Under the pieces are notes generated by a model that saw only the letters and a program-made list of their open reading frames with translations, was not told the DNA's origin and made no database searches. From Hymenopus coronatus (taxonomy: Eukaryota > Arthropoda > Insecta > Mantodea > Hymenopodidae): a stretch of 64,000 nt of DNA. Made by a program: the position numbers and the translations under genes. Where the stretch lies: positions 14,198,001 through 14,262,000 of the forward strand of contig CM060896.1 of assembly GCA_030762935.1 (NCBI GenBank), given 5' to 3'. Below, piece by piece: positions 54,330 to 64,000 of this stretch. How positions within the stretch are numbered: position 1 is the stretch's first letter; each line of letters starts with the position of its first letter.

Positions 54330-55698
54330 TTTTTTTATCTCCTACAACATAGAAATTCGCGAGTTTAAATTAATTTTAATTTCATTTCTATCGTTACAGA
54401 AGTAAGAATTGTGCTGTACTTTTAAACTATGAAATGAAGATAAATGTTTAAAGTAACTTTTAGATATTTTATAGAGTTTAGGTCATTTTATTGATCATTT
54501 TTTTAGATATCTTTAGATCATCAAAAATTCGGGGCTCGATTCTCGCCAATAGAAAACCCCTGCAAAGAATCGATGTGAAATTCCTCTCGGAACTGCCCAG
54601 AAGCCATTACTTCGAGACCTATTATTCCATTTCAGGGAAGTTATCATAGGCCTAAGAAAATGGATGTGAAAGTCGGCTGGTCTCATCGGTCATTCATCTC
54701 CATTCTTTTACAGCGCAAAATGTAACGGGCCAAACGTAGAAACGAGAGTGCCGAGCGTTAAAACTCCTAAATGGCTCTGTCTGATTATGGCGTTGATGAA
54801 GCCTCCTAACACAGTGAAACAAGGTGTGCTCACCTGTAACACACTTACCATAGTGGTAGTTTTCGGAGGTAGCACTTAAGACAAAACGATGTAGTTAAAA
54901 ATGGTAAAACAGTAATGTCCCGTCAACAATTGTGTACGGTAGAAATTCACATCTCCATATTCACGGTTATAGCAAAGTTTGACGTCTCTGATCAATTGTT
55001 TTGTCCAGTGGGTAGTCCCGTCATCAGCATCTCAAAGTTACTGCCACTCTCTGACTCCTTTGTTGTTTACTAGCGTCGCGTTTCAACGACTTCAGCTATT
55101 CTAATCAGATGCATGTATCCTTGCTAATTAAGATTACGTTTGTAGGTAGAGTACTCAATACTGGAGTCATTCTTACGTGTGCTACACTACTTAACCGAAA
55201 CATAATACCAGCTCTTTTTTCTACAGATGCATTGACATCGCATTTATAATATTTACCCATTATTTACAATGATTGCTGTGTTGGGCGTATGGCCACCATT
55301 AGCTATAAGCAGTAAAGGAGCATAGCAATGTCATACCCTCTATGCAAGAACGTCCTTTGAACGCTCCTAACAGAACATGGGTATTTACTTTTGTGAAAAG
55401 TATTTTGTCGTCAATTGCAGCATGGTTTGAAGTACCTGGCGATTTGCAGTACTTTTTGACGGCCACCTAGCGACAAGTCTTGCCGAAAAGGAAAACCTAC
55501 CTTTGGAAAGAACGCAGGGGCGGACGAAATGCGAGTTAGTTCCATTACATTCCGGATCGACCCGCGATACAAATGGATCCGACTGTACAGTCTCTCGCGA
55601 GGGAGAAGTTATTGTGACGTAATGTACCTACCCCTCTATCGGAGCAGTGAGGTAATGCGTACCTTGGCTTTGAAAGGCTAAATGTGCCTATTTATTAC
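54330..55698. other. no recognised feature
   Basis: Mixed composition, slightly more GC-rich after 54700, without supported ORFs, exons or family repeats. A 14-T run lies at 54323. Confidence 0.3.
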
Positions 55699-55699
55699 A

Positions 55700-56540
55700 A
55701 ATCTGATGTGTTCCATTCACATGACTTTCTCTACATCTCTGCAACAAACTATTGTTAAAAAGGTTATACCTCTATTTACTTCAAGCTAATCGAGAAAAAA
55801 AAAAATAGCAGAAATAGTCTTATTACTTGCTTCCTTGTAAGTAGAAGCGAAATAACAGAGCTCCATAGCTTAAAGTGATAGTCAAAAGCTGGTTGCTATG
55901 TGGCTGAAATTCTTTTGTTTGTATGGATAGTTGACAAATTCCTGTATGAGAAAAGTATAAGGTTTTCAAAGCTAAAACCAAGAATAGGATTATCTCAAAA
56001 ACGATCAACTCCACGAAAAAAATGTATACAACATACATTGTGTGTTTTAACATGCTTTACATTTTTTGTGTGTTTACATTTTGTCCATCTCTTACGGTTT
56101 AGCAATTATGCAAAATTCCGTAAAATTCATTCAGAATAAAGTATTCTTCAGAGGCTATTCCCAGAAAATTCAAGATATACATTTTATTTGGCATGTAAAT
56201 GTCTTAAATATAAGAGATTTTAATCAAAATCATTAGAGACATTTTTGAGAAAATCAAAATTTTCAAAAAAAATTCCATGTAAAGGGGTAGTTGGGGTTGG
56301 AGTATTTTTCTCAAAATCTTCGAGTCGCATCTCTGGAAGATGCAAACTTGATTACCAAGTTTGGTATTTTACGCACGTGTTCACACACACACCTACACGG
56401 ACCTTTTTCTAAGATTTTTTTTTTGACACAGGGGATCCTAAAACATATATTTCCAGTGAAATCTCGGTATTGAAAATTTGGTTACAATACAATACCTTCT
56501 CTATGCACTATGTACATAGTACGTGTAGCAAAAGTAAAAA
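55700..56540 (-). repeat. R850 repeat, full length
   Basis: Opens AATCTGATGTGTTCCATTCA and ends with the palindrome region ATGCACTATGTACATAGTAC then GTGTAGCAAAAGTAAAAA. It is the only complete minus-strand copy. Confidence 0.87.
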
Positions 56541-56934
56541 GAGAGGTATGCACTAAATGACATAAGTAAATCACGAGTTTTTACATTATTATTTATACGT
56601 ACAATAAGGGTTTAAAACTCAAAACGTTTTCTACCGCTTAGCAAAATGAACAGATAAGTATGTCACTTATAAACATGCAGGAAACAATGAACCACCAACT
56701 TTGAACAAACAACGCTTAATAATTAGTTACAGTTTTAACATCAAATAAATATTATCTTCCTTCAACTGACGTTGTTGACTTTACTAATTCGAGTCGGGGT
56801 ACGGTTCGTACAAAATATAAATTAAACAATTGATTTATTAAAGGCGTGATCAACAGTGTTAATAAAGTGTAACTAGCTGATTTGAAAACATGGTAGTCCG
56901 TAACTAATTATTTTAGATAAAGGCGACTACCAAA

Positions 56935-57712
56935 TGAATGGCTGGATATGTGGGTGGTTGGCCGGATGGAGGGAGTGACGGAGAGATGATGGATGGCGGA
57001 ACGAAGGGAGGAATAGACGGATACATAGATGGGTGGTTGGCCAGATGGAGGGACGAAGGGAGGAATAGACAGATGCATAGATGGGTGGTTGGCCGGATGG
57101 GGAGACGAAGAGAGGGATAGGTGGATACATGTATGGATGGATGAATGAATGAATGGATGGAGGGACGAAGGGAGAGATGGATGGAGGGACGAAGGGAAGA
57201 GATGGATGGAAGGACGAAGGGATGGATGGATGGGGAGACGAAAGGGTGGATGGAGGGATGAAAGGACGGACGGACGAATGGAGGGATGGATGAAGGGACG
57301 AAAGGATGGATGGAGGGACGAAGGGATGGATGGAGGGACGAAGGGATGGACGGAGGGACGAAAGGATGGACGGAGGGACGAAGGGATGGAGGGAGGGACG
57401 AAGGGATGGACGGAGGGACAAAGGGATGGATGGAGGGACGAAGGAAGGGATGAACGGGTGAGTGGCTGAAGGAAGGAGGGATAGATGGATGGATGGACGA
57501 AAGAAAAGATGGATGGATTGCTGGAATAGGGAGGGATGGATGGATGAATGGATTGAGGGATTGGTGTGTGGGTGGGTGGATAAGTGTGTGAGTTTGGATG
57601 GTTAGGTCACTGGAGGATGGATGCAGAGATGAGTGGGTCGAGGAGTGACGGTGAAATGGATGGGTGGCTGTATGGAGGGAGGGATGGATAGATAGGCCCA
57701 TGGATGGATTAA
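56935..57712. repeat. minisatellite, GGATGGAGGGACGAA unit
   Basis: About 780 bp of GGAT/GGAC/GGAG tetranucleotides. In 57150-57450 they organise into a 15-bp unit GGATGGAGGGACGAA with variants. The minus strand encodes only a PS/H-rich frame that follows the repeat. Confidence 0.95.
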
Positions 57713-57782
57713 ATCGTAGATCTTATAAAACGCAATTAATTATTCCTGGGGACAAATATCCGTTATTAACAGTTCGAATTGT

Positions 57783-57905
57783 GCCGGTCCCCATGGCTGC
57801 ACTCGCCAAGGCGTCTCACTTTGGTCCTTCGTAGCGCATGGGATCGTGGGTTCGAGTCCCGCCTTGAGCATGGGTGTTATATGTTTGTGTGTAAAAGAAG
57901 AAAAA
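57783..57905 (+). repeat. tRNA-like SINE head
   Basis: 'GCACTCGCCAAGGCGTCTCA' and B box GGGTTCGAGTCCCGCC, then GTGTGTAAAAGAAGAAAAAC as an A-rich tail. The ends do not pair as an acceptor stem, so I call it a SINE or tRNA pseudogene. Confidence 0.5.
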
Positions 57906-57909
57906 CAGC

Positions 57910-58640
57910 AATTTAGTAATCATACAGTAAACAAAGTTAAAACATTAGGTAAATAAAAGTAAGATATACAGCGCCGGAATCCCGACCAGACTCCGAAACT
58001 GTATTTAAAAAAAAATGTCGAATACTTCATTATTTTTAAATCGTAGTTTTTCAGAATAAAGTAGAGTATGAAAATAGACTTTCCTAAGAAAGTCTGTATA
58101 CCCACTAATAAACGATAAATGTAGAGAAAATGATGTGAATATGTGTGGTGAACACATAACTCAGAAAGAAAAGTCGATAAAATAGCAAACTAGGATTTAT
58201 GTTCATATTGCCAAAAGATGCGACAGGAGATTTATGAACAAATTTCTTTGTCTCTATCCTTCCCTTCGAATAGTTTTAAAATATATGTCTTTTAGGAGTT
58301 GTTTAAAATACATGGTACCTATATTAAAGGTGTTAAATGATAAAATGTATATCTTAAATTTTCTGGGAATAGTGTGTTCACTTTATTCGGAAATAATTTT
58401 GTATAATCCTGTATAATTGAGGACCGTTTTTGTAAAACTGAACATCTACAAAAAGTAAAAATTTCAGGAAACACGCTTTATTTAATAACTTTTTAAATTC
58501 ACGAACCAGACATTTAAAAACACATCATGTTTTTTCTTCGTTGGTAGATGCAATAGACATTCATTTCAAAATCTTATTTTCGTAGATATTAAAAGGAAAT
58601 ATATATTGAAATTGTAGGGGTTTTTTTTCTTTCTTTTTCA
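57910..58640. other. weak R850 traces, otherwise nothing
   Basis: Short matches such as 'AACTCAGAAAGAAAAGTCG' and 'ATGTATATCTTAAATTTTCTGGGAATAG' (58340-58370) suggest a very old R850 fragment. Confidence 0.35.
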
Positions 58641-59293
58641 AAACTGAACATCTACAGTATCAAGTTCTTTGAGATAGTCTTTGATTGGTGAATAACTTTA
58701 GGTTAATTAGCGATATAGTCTCTCTAATAAATTGGCTCATCAGCATATTCGGCTTTATTGTTGTCAATGTCATTCATTGCTACTGCAACCTTTAACAGCC
58801 TCGGTATAAAGTATTTTTGTTTAGCTGAAGAGTTGTCAAAATATTTGAGTAGTTTCTTCACATCTTCAGCACTGATTTTATTTTATAATCTTAGTATTGG
58901 AGCATGGTCCATTTCGCTCAAGTTGGTTATACCTTTTTTCAACACTTCAACCAAGATTGGTGATCCAGAATACACAGCTTTCATCTTGAACTCAACACTA
59001 TTTTTTCCATCCTTCTGGAATATTGAAACTCTTCCTTGGCTTATCTTGAATGCCAACTTCTGTTTAATAATTTTGTTACACAGAATTTCATATCGTGAAC
59101 TTCCTTTCCTTCTCAAGTATCATACAAATGCCATGTTGATATGATAGTCTCCAGTTTTCTCAGTTGTTTCTCAAATACACCGAAAACCCTGTCAAGTGGC
59201 ATAAAATATATCTCCTGATTGGAAAATAATGCAGGATTTTTAGAAAAAGTTTGATAATTTACAATATCGAAGGAGCATAGCCATTATCGCCGT

Positions 59294-60200
59294 ATTTTTA
59301 CTTTCTCTATACGTACTATGTGCATAGTGTATAGAAAGGTATTGTATTGCACCCAAAAATTCGATACCGAGATTACACCGGAAATATATGTTTTGAGACC
59401 CCCTGAATCCAAAAAAAAAAAAAAAAACATTTTTAGAAACATGTCCGTGTGTGTGTCTGTCTATCTGTCTGCCTGTGTGTATGTGTGTGTGTCTGTGGGC
59501 AGCATAGCTCAAAAACGAAAAGACCGTTAAAAACCAAACGTGGTATTTAAGTTTGGTATCTTCCAAGGATGCGACACAAAGATTTTCAAGAAAATCCCCA
59601 CTCCAAACTACCCTTTACATGGAATTTTTTTGAAATTGTTGATTTTCTAAAACATGGCTAACGATTTGATTAAAATCCCGTTTATTACAGATGTTTACAT
59701 ACCAAATAAAATCTATTATCTTGAATTTTCTGGGAATAGCCTCTGAAGACCTCTTTATTCTGGATGAATTTTGCCGAATTTTGCTTAACTGCTAAACGCT
59801 AAGAGATAGGCAAAAACTTACTTCACAGAAAATGTAGAGCACGTTAAAACACACAAGTTATGTTATTTAATATCTGTTTTTTTTTCGTGGAGTCGATCGT
59901 TTTTGAGTTATTCGTTGTTTTTTGATTTCACCTTTCAAAAACTTATTTTCTCATACAGGAATTTGTCAACTCCTGTCCATACAAATAAAGGAACTTCGGT
60001 CACATAGCAACCAACTTTTGACTATCACTTTAGACTATGGCACTCCCTTATTTCCGTTCTACTTACATGGAAGCAAGTAATAAGACTATTTCTGCTATTT
60101 TTTCTCAATTAGCATGAAGTAAATAGAAACATAAGCTTTTTAACAATAATTTGTTGCAGAGATGTAGAGAAAGTCATGTGAATGGAACACATCAGATTTT
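59294..60200 (+). repeat. R850 repeat, full length, inside the DDE gene relic
   Basis: 5' end TTTTTACTTTCTCTATACG; 3' end AATGGAACACATCAGATTTT. Followed directly by a second 3' end. Confidence 0.85.
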
Positions 60201-60447
60201 CTTTTGTTCTACACCTGGTCAAGCAAAGAAGCAATTTGTAATGACAATCGCATAACGAGAGCTTTTAAAACACATGACTATCACTTTAGTGCATTCCTTT
60301 GGTTTCCTTCTTATAAAGAACTAAGAAATAAGAACATTCTGCTTATGTTTATATCATTTAGCATTGTGTAGAAAGATGAATACTCTTTTAAGATGTTTGT
60401 TTGTAGATTAGCTAGAGAAAGTCATGTGAGTGTAACACATATTTTTA
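60201..60447 (+). repeat. R850 variant 3' end
   Basis: Same subtype as 14878-15107; ends TAGAGAAAGTCATGTGAGTG, then TAACACATATTTTTA, where the DDE gene relic resumes. Confidence 0.7.
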
Positions 60448-60778
60448 TTTTGTGAACCGCGTGAGTCTGAGAAAATTCTTAATGTCAGCCCCCAATTTTT
60501 CGCTTCTTCAAATTGATTAAAAAATTTCTTACTGCAGAAGCAATTTGGCTGGCTTCCTGTGACATCTGTGTTTCCAGTCATATGTATTTCCATTACTGTA
60601 CAATTATATAACCAGATCTGCGGTGTGTAAAATATTTCCCCAATAGAGAGTTTTGGGAAGGGTTGACTTTGTTGGCAATCAACACATCACACTGACGGTA
60701 TCTGGTTCTTTCACTTTAAGAATTTACGGAGCTTATCATATCCCAATTTGTGACGCCCATAATTTTTTCTAATGCGTT

Positions 60779-61567
60779 TTTTACTTTCTCTACACATACT
60801 ACTATGTACATAGAGCATAGAGAAAGTATTGTATTGCACCCAAAATTTGATACCAGGATTTCACCGGTAATACATGGTTGTATTTTTAGAAAAAGGTCCG
60901 TCTGTGTTTGTCTGTGGACAGTACAGCTCAAAAACGAGAAGTTCGTTAAATACCTTAAGTTCACGAAGATTTTCATGAAAATGTCCCCACCCCAACTACC
61001 CTTTATATGGAAAAATTTTCGAAAATTTTTATCTTCTCAAAAATTGCTCTAACGATTTTGACTAAATATCGTATATTTAAGATATTTACATGACAAATAA
61101 AATGTATATCTTGAATTTTCTAGGAATAGCTCTGAGGATATCTTTATTCTGAATAAATTTTGCATAACTGGTAAACCGTAAGAGATAGACAGAAACATAA
61201 TAGATAAAAAATGTAGAGCTCGCTAAAACACACAATTTATGTCATATACTTTTTTTTTCTCCTGGAGTTGACGTTTTTAAGATACTCCTTGTTATTGATT
61301 TCAGTTTTAAAATACTTAATACCTTTCTCATACGGGAACTTGTCAAAATCTGCCCACGCAAGAATCGAATTTCTATACCGTAACAATCACAATGAAAACA
61401 TTTCCCCGTCGGTTTAGCCTAGTGTATTTCCCTTCTACTTATAAGCAACTAGGTAATAAAACCGTTCCTGCTAATGTTTATCTCGATTAACATTAAGCAG
61501 AGAGAAGAATAAACGTATTAACAATAATTTGTTACAGAGAGGTAGAGAAAGTCATGTGAATGGAACA
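60779..61567 (+). repeat. R850 repeat, full length, inside the DDE gene relic
   Basis: 5' end TTTTTTACTTTCTCTACACA with palindrome ACTACTATGTACATAGAG; 3' end AGTCATGTGAATGGAACAGA. The terminal CACATC is shortened. Confidence 0.83.
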
Positions 61568-62016
61568 GATTTTCTTCATCTAGGTCTTTGGCAGCTTTAA
61601 TTTTCAACAAGAGTTCTGCACATAATATGAAGTATGTGTCAGACCTAGGATTGCCAAAAGACAAGTTAAAATATTTGTAAAATATATCTTTGTATTTGGA
61701 AAGGGAACATTTTAGATATCCACTTTGAAACGATCTGCACAGAAACGTTCCCACAGTTTCTTTATATTTAATTCTGGGCTCAAATAGGAGCGTGAGCATT
61801 TGCTTCTTGAGTAATGGCTCTCCCTGCAGCGGTAACTCAAAATATCCAGTTTGATATCTTCTGTTATCTCCTCATCTCTTTCAGTTATTCTTCGGCATCG
61901 TCTTCCTTTCGGCATTTCACCAAGAATATATTGTTCTAGCTAAATTTCTTATTCTTGTACCTAATAACCACGTTACCTTAAATGTGGCAGCACAAACTTG
62001 AATCTCCTTTCCATAT

Positions 62017-62877
62017 ATTACTTTCTCTATAAATACTATGTACATGGTGTATAGAGAAGGTATTGTATTGCACCCAAAAATTCCATACCGAGATTTCACC
62101 GGAAATACACGTTTTGAGACTCCCTGAATCCAAAAAAAGGCATTTTTAGAAAAATGTCCGTGTGTGTGTGTGCGTGCGTCTGAGGACAGCATAGCTCAAA
62201 AACGAAAAGACCGTTAAATACCAAACTTGTGATTTAAGTTTGGTATCTCCATAGGATGCGACACGAATCCCCCCCACCTCCAACTACCCTTTACATAGAA
62301 CTTTTTTCGAAAATGTTTTCTCTCAAAAATGGCTCTAACGATTTTGATTAAAATATCGTATATTAAATATATTTGCATGACAAATGAAATGTATACCTTG
62401 AATTTTCTGGGAATAGCCTCTGAACACTACTTTATTCTGGATGAATTTTCCGGAATTTTGCATAACTGCTAAACCGCAAGAGACAGACAAAAATAGCTAC
62501 ACAAAAAAAGGTAGATCATGATAAAACATACAATTTATGACATATACATTTTTTTCGTGGAGTTGATTGGTTTTCAAATATTCCTTGTTTTTGGTTTCAG
62601 CTTTAAAAAACTTAAAACTTTTCTCATACAGGAATTTGCAACTCGTGTCCATTCAAACAAAGGAACTTCAGTCACACAGCAACCAGCTTTTGCTATCACT
62701 TTAACCTATGGTACTCCCTTATTTCGCTTCTACTTACAAGGAAGCAAGTAATAAGACTATTTCTGCTAATTTTTTCTCACAGCATGAAGTAAATAGAAGC
62801 ATAAACTTTTTAACAAAAATTTGTTGCAGATATATAGAGAAAGTCATGTGAATGGATTACATCAGATTTTTTTGTTA
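62017..62877 (+). repeat. R850 repeat, full length
   Basis: 5' end ATTACTTTCTCTATAAATAC with ACTATGTACATGGTGTATAG; 3' end AATGGATTACATCAGATTTT. Confidence 0.85.
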
Positions 62878-62883
62878 TAGGGG

Positions 62884-62992
62884 ACCCCAAAACATATATT
62901 TCCGGTGAAATCTCGGCATGAAATTTTTAGTGAGGTGCAATACCTTCTCTATACAATGTGTACATAGTACATGTAGAAAAAGTAATAAGTAT
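62884..62992 (-). repeat. R850 5' end fragment, inverted
   Basis: 'GGGGACCCCAAAACATATAT' to 'GTACATAGTACATGTAGAAA' then AAGTAA: the palindrome end of a minus copy, placed directly after the 3' end of the + copy. Confidence 0.75.
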
Positions 62993-62999
62993 TTAACAA

Positions 63000-63890
63000 A
63001 AGTAGTATATTGATCTGCCTGCTCTTAAATCAAGCAGAAACGCATTACCCCCCCCCCCCGCCCATAAAATAATTGTAGTAAATATGTTTATAAACATTTA
63101 ATAAAGAAGATAACTTACCTTTAGTATATTCACAATGGTGTTTTAGCTTGTGTTTGATGTACAGTTTTTGAAGAACAAACAAATTGTGAGCTTTGTTGTT
63201 ACAAACGACAATCAGTCAAGGGATATATGTGTCATTCATTGTTGAACAGGCACGTTCATCAAATACAGATTACTGCCAATATATGGATTCAAAGTTAATC
63301 GTTATAAACGAAGTAAACAACGGTAAATTTGCTTTAAAATGGATGTAAAGCAAAATATGTAGATGTTAAGTTTTGGTAGATTTTGCAATATTTCGCAGAT
63401 GATTAATGCGGTAAATATTAAGTTTTGTTAAATTTAAATCAATGAATTCTCTTCTGAAACTTACGAATTCATATATCGAAAATTTTGTTTTGCAAAAACA
63501 GTCCTCAATTGTTAAGAGATAGATGCAATCGTAATACGCTATTATACCAGGCCTTAGAATGAAGCGATTTTTACAGAGAAAAACTGGCAGAGCTGCCGCA
63601 AGATGCCAGGCGTTATCCCTGTCCTTTTAACACGCGTTTGAATGGCATTATATGTCAAAATTAAGCAATTAACACTAGAAGAAATAGAGTCGGACCAAAA
63701 ATAAGGATTTTACCACATTTATAGCATTACTAGAATATTTACGATGAAAAATTATGTATATTAGGCCAAATAAAGCATCAATTTCTGCCTTTAAGTGCAC
63801 TTTCGGTTAAATTGCGGTTAGATAGTGTAATAGGCTTACGAAAAAATGCTAACGTTTTAGTCAGATTTTCTTGAACAATAGCATATAGCT
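63000..63890. other. no recognised feature apart from a poly(C) run
   Basis: C10 tract at about 63050. The rest is AT-rich, without coding or repeat signals that I can support. Confidence 0.35.
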
Positions 63891-63892
63891 GG

Positions 63893-64000
63893 ACTGCCTC
63901 CGTGGTCGAGTGGTCAGCGAGCTCACTTCTCTCCCGGAGGTCCCGGGTTCAATTCCCGACTGGGGCTGGGAGGTTTTCTTTAACTATCCCCCACAGAGTC
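63893..64000 (+). repeat. tRNA-derived SINE, cut by the window end
   Basis: 'TCCGTGGTCGAGTGGTCAGC' (A box) and 'GGGTTCAATTCCCGACTGGG' (B box), then GGTTTTCTTTAAC. Same family as 13165-13288. Confidence 0.8.

Larger units (their letters stand above)
58650..61918 (-). pseudogene. decayed DDE-type gene of an unnamed arthropod family, split by two R850 insertions
   Basis: Three blocks read in order on the minus strand. 61918-61567: ESHYSRSKCSRSYLSPELN, then CSLSKYKDIFYKYFNLSFGN and PRSDT, a conserved N-terminal region. 60779-60448: 'PDTVSVMC.LPTKS', IWLYNCTV, and FSDSRGSQNKN, which corresponds to the FSDSCGGQNKN box of the family (its Asp fits a catalytic acid). 59293-58650: MAMLLRYC.LSN, FMPLDRVFGVFEKQLRK (family 'LP.DRDFG..EK'), AFKISQGRVSIFQKDGKNSV and a C-terminal DVKKLLKYF. 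The family is common in insect genomes as uncharacterised, probably transposon-derived proteins. Frameshifts and stops are present in all blocks. The family assignment is from memory of the motif order, not a search. Confidence 0.7.

Noticed and set aside
56913..57701. 262-codon minus-strand ORF rich in Pro, Ser and His
   Set aside because: It follows the GGAT/GGAGGGACGAA minisatellite exactly; composition and periodicity are those of the repeat, with no start context or domain.
63893..63975. Genuine tRNA gene (also considered at 30651 and 57783)
   Set aside because: A and B boxes are present, but the acceptor ends do not pair as a full cloverleaf, and the sequence continues into a SINE body found elsewhere in the window.

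Overview
The window is nuclear DNA of an animal with a large, AT-rich, repeat-filled genome. The repeat content (Jockey-type LINE, Penelope-like elements with GIY-YIG domain, Sailor-like DD82E, hAT and mariner relics, several tRNA-derived SINEs) and the ~169-residue ZMAT5 protein point to an arthropod, most likely an insect. That placement is inference; I cannot name a species. I see no bacterial operon, no CRISPR array and no recognisable virus-derived gene.

The one host gene I can identify with confidence is ZMAT5 (U11/U12 snRNP 20 kDa protein) on the + strand. It has three coding exons at 16624-16750, 30246-30383 and 41482-41726, with compatible splice phases and introns of 13.5 and 11.1 kb. 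Both introns are packed with mobile elements. Two weaker host candidates are a two-exon 47-codon ORF (8707-8807 + 9907-9949, with an AATAAA downstream) and a possible first coding exon at 50635-50719, about 0.8 kb downstream of a region with YY1-like and NRF1-like motifs.

Layout: 1-1.6 kb, repeat ends and a repeat of unknown class. 1.6-6.35 kb, a Penelope-like element (minus strand, with a head-to-head inverted 5' piece) into which a 3.1 kb Jockey LINE has inserted; the LINE 3' UTR carries two 5S-rRNA-like stretches. 8.5-10.1 kb, putative small gene. 10.33-10.59 kb, a 259-bp near-perfect palindrome of Penelope 3'-end type. 14-16.4 kb, repeats and a LINE tail. 16.6-41.7 kb, the ZMAT5 span, holding a LINE RNase H relic (18.4-19.2), a Sailor-like transposon (19.64-23.96) with a hAT transposon nested in its coding region (20.95-23.54), copies of an ~850-bp repeat, SINEs, a CGGBP1/DUF659-like hAT relic, a CR1/L2-type LINE, a second Penelope fragment and a GTF2IRD2-type hAT relic. 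41.9-43.3 kb, mariner relic and possible solo LTR. 44-56.5 kb, more copies of the 850-bp repeat, a duplicated 1-kb block and a second DUF659-type relic split by a SINE. 56.9-57.7 kb, a 15-bp minisatellite. 58.7-61.9 kb, a large decayed DDE-type gene (minus) split by two insertions of the 850-bp repeat. 62-64 kb, repeat copies and a SINE at the edge.

The most striking unexplained structure is the ~850-bp non-coding repeat (called R850 here). More than 20 copies or fragments in both orientations make up roughly a fifth of the window. It has a palindrome near one end, 13-bp subterminal inverted repeats and T-rich insertion sites without clear target duplications, which together resemble Helentron-associated elements (HINEs). 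No transposase-like ORF is shared by its copies.
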